Source: Beijerinckiaceae bacterium (GTDB taxonomy: Bacteria > Pseudomonadota > Alphaproteobacteria > Rhizobiales > Beijerinckiaceae). From it: 64,000 nucleotides of DNA. The notes under the pieces were generated by a model that did no database searches, was not told the DNA's origin, and saw nothing but the letters and a program-made list of their open reading frames with translations. The stretch spans positions 1 to 64,000 of the forward strand of contig JAPZSB010000009.1 in the NCBI GenBank assembly GCA_027531565.1, written 5' to 3'. This document shows positions 51,266-59,146 of the stretch, one piece after another (positions within the stretch are counted from its first letter, which is position 1; the number at the start of each line of letters is the position of its first letter). Both the position numbers and the translations under genes were made by a program.

Positions 51266-51446
51266 GGCGCTGTCAGAGCATCATCGTCTTGCCGCCGCAC
51301 GCCATGCGTGGCGTCAACGTTGCGTGCCCGGATCGATGCAGGGGCAGGGCACTTTCCGAGACATCTTTGGTTTGTCTGACAACTCCGCCTGATCTATGTC
51401 GGGGCAGGGGACATTCCGAGCCATTTTTGGATAGCCTGACAGCACC
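51266..51446. mobile_element. 181-bp IS6-like derivative with two right ends
   Basis: Left end GGCGCTGTCAGA (51266), then two successive right-end tails: one ending TCTGACAACTCC near 51388 and a second ending CCTGACAGCACC at 51446, each preceded by the GGGGCAGGG...TTTCCGAG-type block. No coding part is left. Its right edge is 17 bp from the kinase start. Confidence 0.7.
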
Positions 51447-51463
51447 CAGCTGAGAGACTTCGT

Positions 51464-53221
51464 GTGGCAAAAGCACAGTTGAACGAACAATTGCTTGACG
51501 GCGAGGCTGACGAACTGGTCGAACTGCTCTCGCGCCAGATGCCGATGGTCATCGGCGCCGTGCTGGTGGTGGCACCGACTGCCGCCTATGTGCATGGACT
51601 GCGTCTTGGACCCAGTGCACTGGCCACCCATTGGCTGATTTCGGCGGTGGCCCTCGCCGCTGTCCGGGCGCTGTTCGTTTTTGCCTATTGGCGATTGCGC
51701 CGGGCAAGCCCGCTCTGGGTCTGGCGCGCCGGCTTCATGCTCGGGAGCCTGGCTTCGGGCGGCCTGTTCGGCTGGTTCGGCTGGGTGGTCACCGGGTCCG
51801 GGGATGGCCCGCTCATGCTCTTCATCATCATGATGCTGGTGGGCCTGACGGCAGGTTCGGTCGCCTCCCTGTCAGCGGACCGGCTCGTCTATGCGGCCTT
51901 CGCTCTCAGTGCGATGGGGCCGGTGATCGTCCGGTTCGGGCTCACCCCCGACGCAACCAGCCGCTGGATGGCGGTGCTCGGCCTGGTGTTTCTCGTGACG
52001 CATCTCGGCTATTCGATGCTGCAGAACCGGACGATGCGCGATCTGATCCGCCTCCGGAACCAGGAGAGGGCCTTTTCCCGCGAACTGGCCGAGGCCCGCG
52101 ACCGGGCGGAGCGCTCCAGCAGCGAGAAGACCCGATTCCTGCTGGCCGCCGGCCATGACCTGCGCCAGCCGCTTTATGCGATTCGGCTGTTGCTGGATTC
52201 GCTCGACGCCGCCGGGGCGGATGTCCGTGCCCAGCGGATCGCCACGATCGGGGAATCGGTCGATGCGATTTCCGATCTGCTCGATCGCATGCTGGAGGCG
52301 GCGCGGGCGGGGGCAAAAGGCTTCCAGCCGAGGCTCGTTCCGGTTGAACTGGACGCCGTTTTTCGGCAGGTCGGCGTGGAATTCGCGGCCGAGGCCGCCG
52401 GGAAATCACTTGATCTCTGTTTCGTTGGCACCAGCCGCCGGGTGCTGGCCGAGCCGGTGCTGCTCACGCAGATCCTGCGCAATTTCGTAGGGAATGCCGT
52501 CTGCTATACCCAAGAAGGGCGGGTGCTGGTCGGGGTGCGTCGGCGGGGGGAACGCCTTGTCATCCAGGTCTGGGATACCGGGCCGGGCATCGAGGAGGCG
52601 GACCTCACGCGGATTTTCGAGCCCTTTCAGCAACTGGCCAATCCGGCCCGGCAGACCGGCCGCGGGCATGGTCTGGGCCTGACCATCGCCAAGAGCATGG
52701 CCGAGATTATCGGCGGGGGGATCGAAGTCAGGTCTTGGCCCGGCAGGGGGTCGCTTTTCGCGATCGACCTTCCCGCCTTCGACGGCCTAGCCCCCGCCGA
52801 GGTGCCCAGGGAACCCACTATCCCCTTGGCATTGGGTCCGGAATCCGGTCGGGTGCTTCTGGTCGAGGATCACGATCCGGTACGCGAGATCCTCCGCGAG
52901 ATGCTGGCCAGTTGGGGCTATGGCGTCGATACAGCCTCCGATGCCCAAACGGCGCTGGCCTTGGTCGAAGCGGGCGGCCTGCCCGATATCATCGTCTCGG
53001 ATCTGCGCCTGCCCGGCGCCATGGATGGTCTGATGCTGATCCGGACGGTCCGGGCCCGGGCCAGGCAGGCCATTCCCGCTGTCCTGGTGACGGCGGATCC
53101 GGCCGTGCCCGATCCGGGCGAGGCGGTGCGGGTGCTCCAGAAGCCTGTCGCAGCCGGCGCGCTTCGTGCCGCGATGGGGGCTGCCCTCAGCGGATCCCCA
53201 TCCGGGCGAGGAAATCCCTGA
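51464..53221 (+). CDS. Hybrid sensor histidine kinase
   Basis: A 585-residue membrane kinase: six hydrophobic segments in residues 25-195, a coiled linker (LRNQERAFSRELAEARDRAERSSSEK), the phospho-acceptor domain with His231 (LAAGHDLRQPLYAIRLLLDS), an HATPase domain (NFVGNAV, DTGPGIEEADLTRIFEPF, GHGLGLTIAK) and a C-terminal receiver with Asp513 (IIVSDLRLP). The start is GTG, 17 bp after an IS6-like derivative, so the natural promoter was probably moved or replaced. The 3' end overlaps the convergent LuxR-type response regulator by 35 bp. They probably form one phosphorelay. Confidence 0.88.
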   Translation: MAKAQLNEQLLDGEADELVELLSRQMPMVIGAVLVVAPTAAYVHGLRLGPSALATHWLISAVALAAVRALFVFAYWRLRRASPLWVWRAGFMLGSLASGGLFGWFGWVVTGSGDGPLMLFIIMMLVGLTAGSVASLSADRLVYAAFALSAMGPVIVRFGLTPDATSRWMAVLGLVFLVTHLGYSMLQNRTMRDLIRLRNQERAFSRELAEARDRAERSSSEKTRFLLAAGHDLRQPLYAIRLLLDSLDAAGADVRAQRIATIGESVDAISDLLDRMLEAARAGAKGFQPRLVPVELDAVFRQVGVEFAAEAAGKSLDLCFVGTSRRVLAEPVLLTQILRNFVGNAVCYTQEGRVLVGVRRRGERLVIQVWDTGPGIEEADLTRIFEPFQQLANPARQTGRGHGLGLTIAKSMAEIIGGGIEVRSWPGRGSLFAIDLPAFDGLAPAEVPREPTIPLALGPESGRVLLVEDHDPVREILREMLASWGYGVDTASDAQTALALVEAGGLPDIIVSDLRLPGAMDGLMLIRTVRARARQAIPAVLVTADPAVPDPGEAVRVLQKPVAAGALRAAMGAALSGSPSGRGNP

Positions 53222-53852
53222 CCTCGCCTCGATGGGACAGGCCGAACCGCTTGAACACACTGGAGAGATGGGCCCGTACGGTATTCTCGCTGATTCCGAG
53301 GCTGCGTCCGATGACCTTGTTCTGCAGCCCACGCGCGCAGAGGACGAGGATGTCGCGTTCGCGCGGGGTCAGGGCGGGCGGCCCATGGCCGTTGAAGGCT
53401 CCCGGTTCCCTCGGGACAAGCTCCGAGAGGATGGCGAGGATGGCTTCGGGTCCGGAGGCCTTCGAGAGAATTGCCGCGGCGCTGTCCAGGGCCGGCGATG
53501 CCCGGAGCTCGGCAGGGTCGCTTCCTGTCACGATGATGACCGGCAGTTCTGGAACGTTGTCCCGGAGGGTGAGGTAGGTTTCCACCCCGGTCGTATCCGG
53601 CAGGGCGAGGTCAAGAATGATCGCATCGGGCGGGGCAGAGCCGGCGAGGGCAACGGCATCGGCCAGGGTTGCGCCCTCGTCGACCTCTATTCCCGGATAG
53701 GCGCCCTGCAGCGCGGCCCGGAGTCCGAAACGCACCAACGGGTGATCATCCACGATCAGGACCCGCGCCTGACGTTTTCCTGGCACCAACCACTCCCCGG
53801 ACGCACAACGGACCGGCCTCGTCCCGTTACGGGAATCAGCTCTCGGTGCCAT
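53187..53852 (-). CDS. LuxR/NarL-family response regulator
   Basis: A 221-residue regulator from ATG 53852 (53894 is in frame but adds unrelated residues). The receiver begins at ARVLIVDDHPLVRFGLRAAL, with the phospho-accepting Asp in AIILDLALPDTTG and the conserved Thr in VIIVTGSDPAE; the C-terminal LuxR helix-turn-helix is LTPRERDILVLCARGLQNKVIGRSLGISENTVRAHLSSVFKRFGL. Convergent with, and overlapping, the hybrid kinase gene by 35 bp. It lies downstream of the barrel/lipoprotein pair on the same strand, a candidate target. Confidence 0.87.
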   Translation of the reverse strand: MAPRADSRNGTRPVRCASGEWLVPGKRQARVLIVDDHPLVRFGLRAALQGAYPGIEVDEGATLADAVALAGSAPPDAIILDLALPDTTGVETYLTLRDNVPELPVIIVTGSDPAELRASPALDSAAAILSKASGPEAILAILSELVPREPGAFNGHGPPALTPRERDILVLCARGLQNKVIGRSLGISENTVRAHLSSVFKRFGLSHRGEVRDFLARMGIR

Positions 53853-53913
53853 GATATAGAGAGGCCCCGCTGCATGGCAAAGGCCTCCGGGCATAAGGTC
53901 CCGGCCCGCCGTG

Positions 53914-54654
53914 TCAGCTGGCGAGGCCCGGGAGGATGCCGATCGTGACGGGGCTCAGGAACTCCTGGATCGACTTGTACTGGAATGTCTTGTCACGGGT
54001 GGTCGTGTTGATGTCCCGGTTCTTGTCGACCCAGTCTTCAGCATAGGCATCATCGGTCAGGAAGGCCTTGAGAGCGGCATCGTCACGCAGCAGGGCGCGC
54101 ATCCTGTGGGGCGGAAAAATCCGCTTGTAGCTGTCTGATCCCCCGCCAAACCGCTGCTTGAACAGCGCGAGGCGCTCCTTCATTGCCAGGTTCTTCGGGT
54201 CCTCTTCCAGGTTCTTCAACCACACCCGGCCGAATCCGCGTGCGTATTCGAGGCGCTCGCGCGAAATTCCCGCAATTTCGAGGATGCCGATCTCGCCCAG
54301 CCAACTGTTGAGCGAATCATAGCTGACATCAGGATACTGGGCGAGATAGGCCCCGAAGGCATAGTTGATGAAGGTATCCTCGTCGCGGGTGAATGTGGTC
54401 CGGAAATCATCTGGCAGATAGAACATCGCCTCGCCCATGGCCGTGTTCCAGAACGCGGTGGTGGCCCAGTTATTGGCCGTGGCGAAGTCCGCCAGCGAAG
54501 CCTTCCGCTCCTCTGGCGTCTTCATGAAATGAGCCTTGATGCCGCCCTGCACCAGCCCGGGATCGACGCCGACGCAGCCCTGAAGCCCGCCGAGAGTGAC
54601 CAGCAGCCCCGCCATCGCGAAAAACCGGGGAAGGGAACGAATCCGCTTGAACAT
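53914..54654 (-). CDS. Lipoprotein of a paralogous family, unknown function (copy 2)
   Basis: A 246-residue lipoprotein. The signal (FFAMAGLLVTLGGLQGC) ends with a lipobox-like LQGC. The mature protein begins VGVDPGLVQGGIKAHFMKTPEERKASLADFA and ends VTIGILPGLAS; blocks such as TRDEDTFINYAFGAYLA and RMRALLRDDAALKAFLTDDAYAEDW align with the copy at 44758 (KDQDTFLKTALGAHLA, FRALLLDDTNFTKFLTDNDYATLW). It follows the barrel gene by 21 bp on the same strand. The two proteins probably act together at the outer membrane. Confidence 0.72.
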   Translation of the reverse strand: MFKRIRSLPRFFAMAGLLVTLGGLQGCVGVDPGLVQGGIKAHFMKTPEERKASLADFATANNWATTAFWNTAMGEAMFYLPDDFRTTFTRDEDTFINYAFGAYLAQYPDVSYDSLNSWLGEIGILEIAGISRERLEYARGFGRVWLKNLEEDPKNLAMKERLALFKQRFGGGSDSYKRIFPPHRMRALLRDDAALKAFLTDDAYAEDWVDKNRDINTTTRDKTFQYKSIQEFLSPVTIGILPGLAS

Positions 54655-54675
54655 GATGGACTCTCCGGAAGGGGG

Positions 54676-55596
54676 TCAGAACGTGTAGGCCGCGCCGATT
54701 GTCGCCCGGCTGTAGTGCATGCGTTGATTGGAGAGCCAGGTCATGCCCTTGATCGACACTTCCCAGTTCCGGTTGATCTGGTAGGCCAAGCCCGTCTGCA
54801 GCGTGAACCAGCTCCGGTCCAGCCCGCGTTCGGCCGGCGCCACCTTCTCGGCAAGGACCTGGTTCAGGACGATCCCGCCGGACAGACGGAGGCGCGGGGT
54901 GATCGAATACTGTGCGCTCAGGTGGATCAGGGCGAGCGTCGATCCGAAATGGGCCACCGGAGGAATGTTGGTCGGGTCATAGGCCTGCCGGCTCCGGATG
55001 GTGATCAGCGTGGCATCCAGCGACAGCATCACAGGGCCGACCGGATAGGAGGCGCCGGCGAAGGCTCCGAATCGGTAGCTGCTGCTATCTGCCCCGACCG
55101 GTGCGCTCGCTACGCCCACGAACTGGTACATGCTGTTGCCGACACCGAACCCACCGAGCACGCCGACACGCAGGAAGGGCAGGGGGGTCAGCCCGAGGAC
55201 GAGATCCGCCCCACCGGCTTCCGCCTTGGAATCAAGGGAAAGCGGGAAGGCGAGAATGGTCGACTTGATCGTCTCGCGCGAGAAATTGCCGCTGACCGAG
55301 GCAAACCCCATCGAGCCAATGCCGAAGCTGAGGCCGAGTTGCGTGCCGAAGCTGTTCTGCTTCAGCCGCGTGGGCTGGCGGCGCTTTTCGGTGAGGGCCA
55401 TGCCGAGATCAGCCGACAGCCGGAAGCTGTGCAGGAAACCGCGCCGGGCGGGATCCGCGAGGCCTGCCGTCAGCGGCAACGCGCGGACCTGCGCGAGTTT
55501 CGGCAGCCCGGCATTGCTGAACCCTGTCTGGGCTGCCGCAGCAGCCGGCATGGCGAGAAGTCCCGCCGCAAAGAACACCCCTGGCGTCACACGCAT
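54676..55596 (-). CDS. Outer-membrane beta-barrel protein, paralogous family (copy 2)
   Basis: A 306-residue exported protein; signal peptide RVTPGVFFAAGLLAMPAAAAAQ. The start at 55596 has AAGGGG upstream. It ends AAYTF, a C-terminal Phe as expected for a barrel. It shares with copy 1 (47146) the EKRRQPTRL, IKSTILAFPLS, PTNIPPVAHFGST and WLSNQRMxYSRAT blocks, clear paralogy at roughly half identity by eye. It heads an operon with lipoprotein copy 2. Function unknown. Confidence 0.75.
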   Translation of the reverse strand: MRVTPGVFFAAGLLAMPAAAAAQTGFSNAGLPKLAQVRALPLTAGLADPARRGFLHSFRLSADLGMALTEKRRQPTRLKQNSFGTQLGLSFGIGSMGFASVSGNFSRETIKSTILAFPLSLDSKAEAGGADLVLGLTPLPFLRVGVLGGFGVGNSMYQFVGVASAPVGADSSSYRFGAFAGASYPVGPVMLSLDATLITIRSRQAYDPTNIPPVAHFGSTLALIHLSAQYSITPRLRLSGGIVLNQVLAEKVAPAERGLDRSWFTLQTGLAYQINRNWEVSIKGMTWLSNQRMHYSRATIGAAYTF

Positions 55597-55775
55597 CCGT
55601 ATCAGCCCCTTGCCCGTTGTCATGGCCGCGCTGCGGGGCAACCCGAACTCGCCCGGCAGTGCTCGCCTTGTCTGATCTTGGCGCGACACAAGCAGTCAGG
55701 CCGGGCGGGAGCAAACGATCGAAAGGACTAGTCCATGCTGTACGCGGCTCTGTGTTATCGAGGGCACAATCGCTC

Positions 55776-55967
55776 GCGCCCGGTCAGACAAGAAGCCGGA
55801 TTACCGGCGGGGCGGGCGCCGCAACCCTCGTTGGCATGCGCCACGCCTGCATTCCCGCGACTTCAAGACCAGCCCCGAGATCATCCGCCTGGCGGTCATG
55901 ATGGATGTCCGCTACCCGCTGTCGCGTCGGAACGTCGAGGACCTGCTGCACGAGCGGGGGAATCGAC
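55776..55967 (+). mobile_element. IS6-like left-end fragment
   Basis: A degenerate left end (GGTCAGACAAGAAGCCGGATT region) leads to the transposase start region; here the frame after IIRLAV is intact (MMDVRYPLSRRNVEDLLHERG), unlike the defective group. It breaks off near 55967, 20 bp before the stop of the PNPOx-GAF gene. Confidence 0.72.
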
Positions 55968-55986
55968 AGTCTTCAGCACGGGAGGG

Positions 55987-57357
55987 TCAGACAGTCTCGA
56001 TCTGGCGCATCGTGAGCCTGCCCGCCACAGCCAGGTTGACGCGCCCGCGCCCGGTTCGGGCCACCTTCACCGGCCAGTCATTCTCCGCCAGCCTGCGGCT
56101 GAGGAGAAGCAGCCGCGTTTCCAGATTGTCCTTGAACTCCGGCAGCTTCAGGGAAGCGTCGAGCCGGAATTCCCGGTTGGTGAATTCATGGCGCCCCTCT
56201 GCGTCGAAGATCTGCAGCATGCGCCAAAGCAGCCGGCCCGGCACGCCCTTGATGACATAGTCATGGTTGATGAAGACGCTGTCGTCATAGGCATAGTGTT
56301 CGACGAGGATTTCCTTGCCTTGCCGGCCTGATGGCGTGGCCTTTGCCGGCAGCGCCGAGAGGACCGCGTCGCGCTCGCGCGATGATTCGTGCAAGGCCAC
56401 CAAGGCGCCGAGCTGGGCTGCGATAACGGAGACGGCCTGTCCATCGGCGGGCGCGAACGCCAGCTTGCTCTCCGACTCGGCAAAGATGAGGCCGCGCACT
56501 TCACCGCCGGCAAGCATGGGTACAGCGAGGATGCTCTGCGGCGCATCAAGCCCCGGCATCGGGATTTCCCGCAGGATGGCCGGGCTGAGATGGCCGGCTG
56601 CCTTGACATTGCTGGCATAGAGGAAATGCCGGCCGATGCAGGAGAATCGAAGGGTGAGCTGCTTCTCGGCGGCTATGCCAAGCACCCCTTCTCCCCAGCG
56701 GAATTCGGCTCCCGTGCCTTTCGAGGAGTAGTTGCGGCTGGCGATCGCGGTCAGGACATGCCGTTCGCTGTCCGCGAGGAAAATCGTGCAATGCCGCATT
56801 CCGAACGCATGTTCGAGGCGGTCGAGCACAAGGTCGATGGCCGCATCAAGATCATCGAGCCGTGACAGTGCCCGCGACAGCGAAACCGCTTCGAAAAGCG
56901 GGTTGGGCCGAATGGCAGCGGGCAGGGTTGAGGCGCCCGATCCCGGGTCGACCTCCTGAAGCTCGATCGCCAGCACGCGGTAGATATCGGCCGATCGAAG
57001 GCGCATGACCTTGTCCATGCCGAAATGCGAGGCGACGGCCGTCACGCAGACGGCCAGTTCGTCGAAGAGCGGTCCCGAAGTCTCGGCTCGCTCGAACACC
57101 AGATCGAGAACCAGCGCCTGCCCCGTCCTGCCGTTGACGACCGCAACCTGCAACCTTGGATTTTCCATGATGTTTCGGACTGTCTTGGACATGAACTGGT
57201 TCGACAGCGCGACATGCTCTTCGTCCACGTAGAAGACATGGCTGAGATAGGCGACATTCGGCGTTCCGTCGCGCGCGGCGGTCACCCCCACGGAGGGAAT
57301 GACGCCTTCGAGACATTCCCAATGGTCCGACAGTCGTATGGTCTTGGTCCCGGTCAC
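55987..57357 (-). CDS. PNPOx-GAF-winged-helix fusion protein
   Basis: A 456-residue protein with three parts. Residues 8-130 are a pyridoxamine-phosphate-oxidase-like split barrel (GVTAARDGTPNVAYLSHVFYVDEEHVALSNQF). Residues 160-320 are a GAF domain (LDAAIDLVLDRLEHAFGMRHCTIFLADSE, ILAVPMLAGGEVRGLIFAES). The C-terminus (about 345-455; GRLLWRMLQIFDAEGRHEFTNREFRLD... LLLLSRRL) looks like a winged helix. Such a protein could couple flavin or heme sensing to gene control. Its ATG overlaps the upstream PNPOx-like stop (ATGA). Confidence 0.75.
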   Translation of the reverse strand: MTGTKTIRLSDHWECLEGVIPSVGVTAARDGTPNVAYLSHVFYVDEEHVALSNQFMSKTVRNIMENPRLQVAVVNGRTGQALVLDLVFERAETSGPLFDELAVCVTAVASHFGMDKVMRLRSADIYRVLAIELQEVDPGSGASTLPAAIRPNPLFEAVSLSRALSRLDDLDAAIDLVLDRLEHAFGMRHCTIFLADSERHVLTAIASRNYSSKGTGAEFRWGEGVLGIAAEKQLTLRFSCIGRHFLYASNVKAAGHLSPAILREIPMPGLDAPQSILAVPMLAGGEVRGLIFAESESKLAFAPADGQAVSVIAAQLGALVALHESSRERDAVLSALPAKATPSGRQGKEILVEHYAYDDSVFINHDYVIKGVPGRLLWRMLQIFDAEGRHEFTNREFRLDASLKLPEFKDNLETRLLLLSRRLAENDWPVKVARTGRGRVNLAVAGRLTMRQIETV

Positions 57358-57821
57358 AGGCGCTCACCCGCGTTCTTGCCCGGCGTTTGCACGAAGACGG
57401 CGTCGGGCGCGACGCGGACGCGAAACAGGCCGGACGCCGCGAACGTCACGCGGACCAGTTCGGGTGGCTCGCCGAGCGCGACGATCCGCGCCCGGATCAC
57501 CTCGGTGAAGGTTGCCGCGAGGGCGAGATCCTCCGGCGTGCACGTGGCGATTTCCGTGACACGCCCCTTGATCTGGTAGGATTCGAAGGTTTCGGGCGCG
57601 GTGAATGTGACGGCGATCCGGCCGGTCTCCTCGATATTGGTTCGCGTCCGCGGCCCGGGCCAGCACGATACCAGCACTTCGAGCGCATCTCCCCCCGAGA
57701 GCCATCTTGCGCCGAACCCACGCGCCACCGTCGGAACCAGGGTTCTGTCACAGGTGCCAATGATGATCGACGGATGGGATTCGATGATGTCGATGATCGT
57801 GCTGTCCAGCCCGGAAACCAT
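57354..57821 (-). CDS. Pyridoxamine 5'-phosphate oxidase-like flavin/heme-binding protein
   Basis: A 155-residue split-barrel protein: IESHPSIIIGTCDRTLVPTVARGFGARWL, LEVLVSCWPGPRTRTNIEETGRIAVTFT and YQIKGRVTEI show the FMN/heme-binding PNPOx-like fold. It probably binds FMN, heme or F420-like ligands; a biosynthetic PNPOx is excluded by size and lack of the PLP-binding Arg/Lys set. It starts the two-gene unit with the GAF fusion and is divergent from cytochrome c. Confidence 0.75.
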   Translation of the reverse strand: MVSGLDSTIIDIIESHPSIIIGTCDRTLVPTVARGFGARWLSGGDALEVLVSCWPGPRTRTNIEETGRIAVTFTAPETFESYQIKGRVTEIATCTPEDLALAATFTEVIRARIVALGEPPELVRVTFAASGLFRVRVAPDAVFVQTPGKNAGERL

Positions 57822-57832
57822 GGCGTGCCCAA

Positions 57833-57885
57833 TTCCTTAGGAAAATTTTAGGATCACGCCTTGCCGCTTAGCAAGTCCTTAGGAA
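57833..57885. promoter_or_regulatory. Two TTCCTTAGGAA-type palindromes in a divergent promoter region
   Basis: TTCCT-T-AGGAA at 57833-57843 and TCCTTAGGAA at 57876-57885, centres about 43 bp apart (four helical turns). They lie between the divergent PNPOx and cytochrome c genes. A related AAATTTTAGGA follows the first. They look like paired operator sites for a dimeric regulator. Confidence 0.5.
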
Positions 57886-57943
57886 GCAAGGCGAGGCCGA
57901 CCTGTCTATTTCCGCCGCCAGCAAAACGCGAAAGGGAAACGAC

Positions 57944-58441
57944 ATGATCCGTCTTTGCTCACTTGTGGCGACTGTCCTGCTCGCCGGTTCCGTGACTGTT
58001 GCCGGAGCCGGGGATGCTCGCATAGCCCGCGGCAAGTATCTCGTCGGCATTGCCGGATGCGGCGATTGCCACACACCGGGCCATTTCTTCGGCAAGCCGG
58101 ATATGGCCCGTCACCTCGGCGGTTCGGAGGTTGGCTTCGAGATCCCCAATCTCGGTGTTTTCTACGGCCCCAATCTCACTCCCGACCGCGAAACCGGGCT
58201 CGGGACATGGAGCGAGGATGACATTGTCACGGCTGTGACAAAAGGCGTGCGCCCCGACGGGAGACAGCTGGTCCCGGCCATGCCGTGGATGGGGTATGCC
58301 AAGTTGACACGGCAAGATGCCAAAGCCATCGCAGCCTATCTCAAATCGCTGCCTCCGGTGAACCATCAGGTGCCGGGCCCGTTTGGCGCGCAGGAAAAGC
58401 CGACATCCTTTGTCATGCGGATCGTGGCACCGCGCGACTGA
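57944..58441 (+). CDS. Secreted cytochrome c-family protein
   Basis: A 165-residue protein. Signal peptide to about residue 23; one heme motif CGDCH at residues 39-43 (GIAGCGDCHTPGHFF). YGPNLTPDRETGLGTWSEDDIVTAVTKGVRPDGRQLVPAMPW carries a probable axial Met, typical of the single-heme class in alcohol/aldehyde dehydrogenase electron transfer subunits. About 120 bp upstream lies the paired palindrome region. Followed after 124 bp by a cupin gene. Confidence 0.88.
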   Translation: MIRLCSLVATVLLAGSVTVAGAGDARIARGKYLVGIAGCGDCHTPGHFFGKPDMARHLGGSEVGFEIPNLGVFYGPNLTPDRETGLGTWSEDDIVTAVTKGVRPDGRQLVPAMPWMGYAKLTRQDAKAIAAYLKSLPPVNHQVPGPFGAQEKPTSFVMRIVAPRD

Positions 58442-58565
58442 AGGCGATCAGCCACGACGCCCTCGACACGCACCGCCTCTCCCGCCGCCAGCGCGTTTCA
58501 GGAACGGGCTGGCGGTCGATACCGATCCACTCGCCCATAGCCTCCGCAAACAAGGACCAGGTACC

Positions 58566-59060
58566 ATGCCTGACGACGCCCTCAAGCGCCCGCTCAACTT
58601 CGCCGGCTCGCTTGCAATCATCCGCCTTTCCCATGCCGAAAACCTGGACGGCATCGCCATCATCGAGAACCGGCTGCCGCATGGCTATGCGACGCCGCTT
58701 CATATCCACGAAACCCAGGATGAGGTGTTCCAGATCCTTTGGGGGCGGATCCGCTTCGAAGTCGCTGGCAAGACCCTGACCGCGGGCAGCGGCGACATCC
58801 TGCATGCGCCGCAAGGCATTCCGCACCGGTTCATCGTCGAATCGCCGGATGGCGCGAACATCCTCGTGATCACGCGGGGCCGCGATTTCGAGACCTTCGT
58901 GCTCGATGTCTCCTCGCCCATATCGCAGGAGAGCCTCTGCGCCCTCACCCCGATGAGCGAGGCCGACATCGAGAGGGTCGGAACCGCTGCGGCCAGGAAT
59001 GGCATCAGGCTCATCGGCCCGCCATTGACCTTGCCCGATGTCAGGCAGGCAGCCGCCTGA
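58566..59060 (+). CDS. Cupin-domain protein
   Basis: A 164-residue single-cupin protein. Metal ligands can be set out: His46, His48 and Glu53 in LHIHETQDEVFQILWG and His87 in APQGIPHRF, the complete cupin 1/2 set. It resembles the quercetin-dioxygenase-like branch, but without substrate evidence. Start 58566 has AGGTACC upstream. It lies 124 bp after cytochrome c and 19 bp before an IS6-like fragment. Confidence 0.82.
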   Translation: MPDDALKRPLNFAGSLAIIRLSHAENLDGIAIIENRLPHGYATPLHIHETQDEVFQILWGRIRFEVAGKTLTAGSGDILHAPQGIPHRFIVESPDGANILVITRGRDFETFVLDVSSPISQESLCALTPMSEADIERVGTAAARNGIRLIGPPLTLPDVRQAAA

Positions 59061-59078
59061 GCGGAGGATCGGCGCGGG

Positions 59079-59146
59079 CACCTCGATGGGGTTTCGTGAA
59101 GATCACGAGGGTGAAGTGCTCGCGAGTTTCGTCATGAAGCCGCGCC
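59079..59146 (+). mobile_element. Short internal fragment of the IS6-like transposase
   Basis: About 68 bp encoding pieces of HLDEV and DHEGEVLASFV from the middle of the transposase, without element ends. It abuts the stop codon of the adaptor gene at 59146. Confidence 0.6.
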
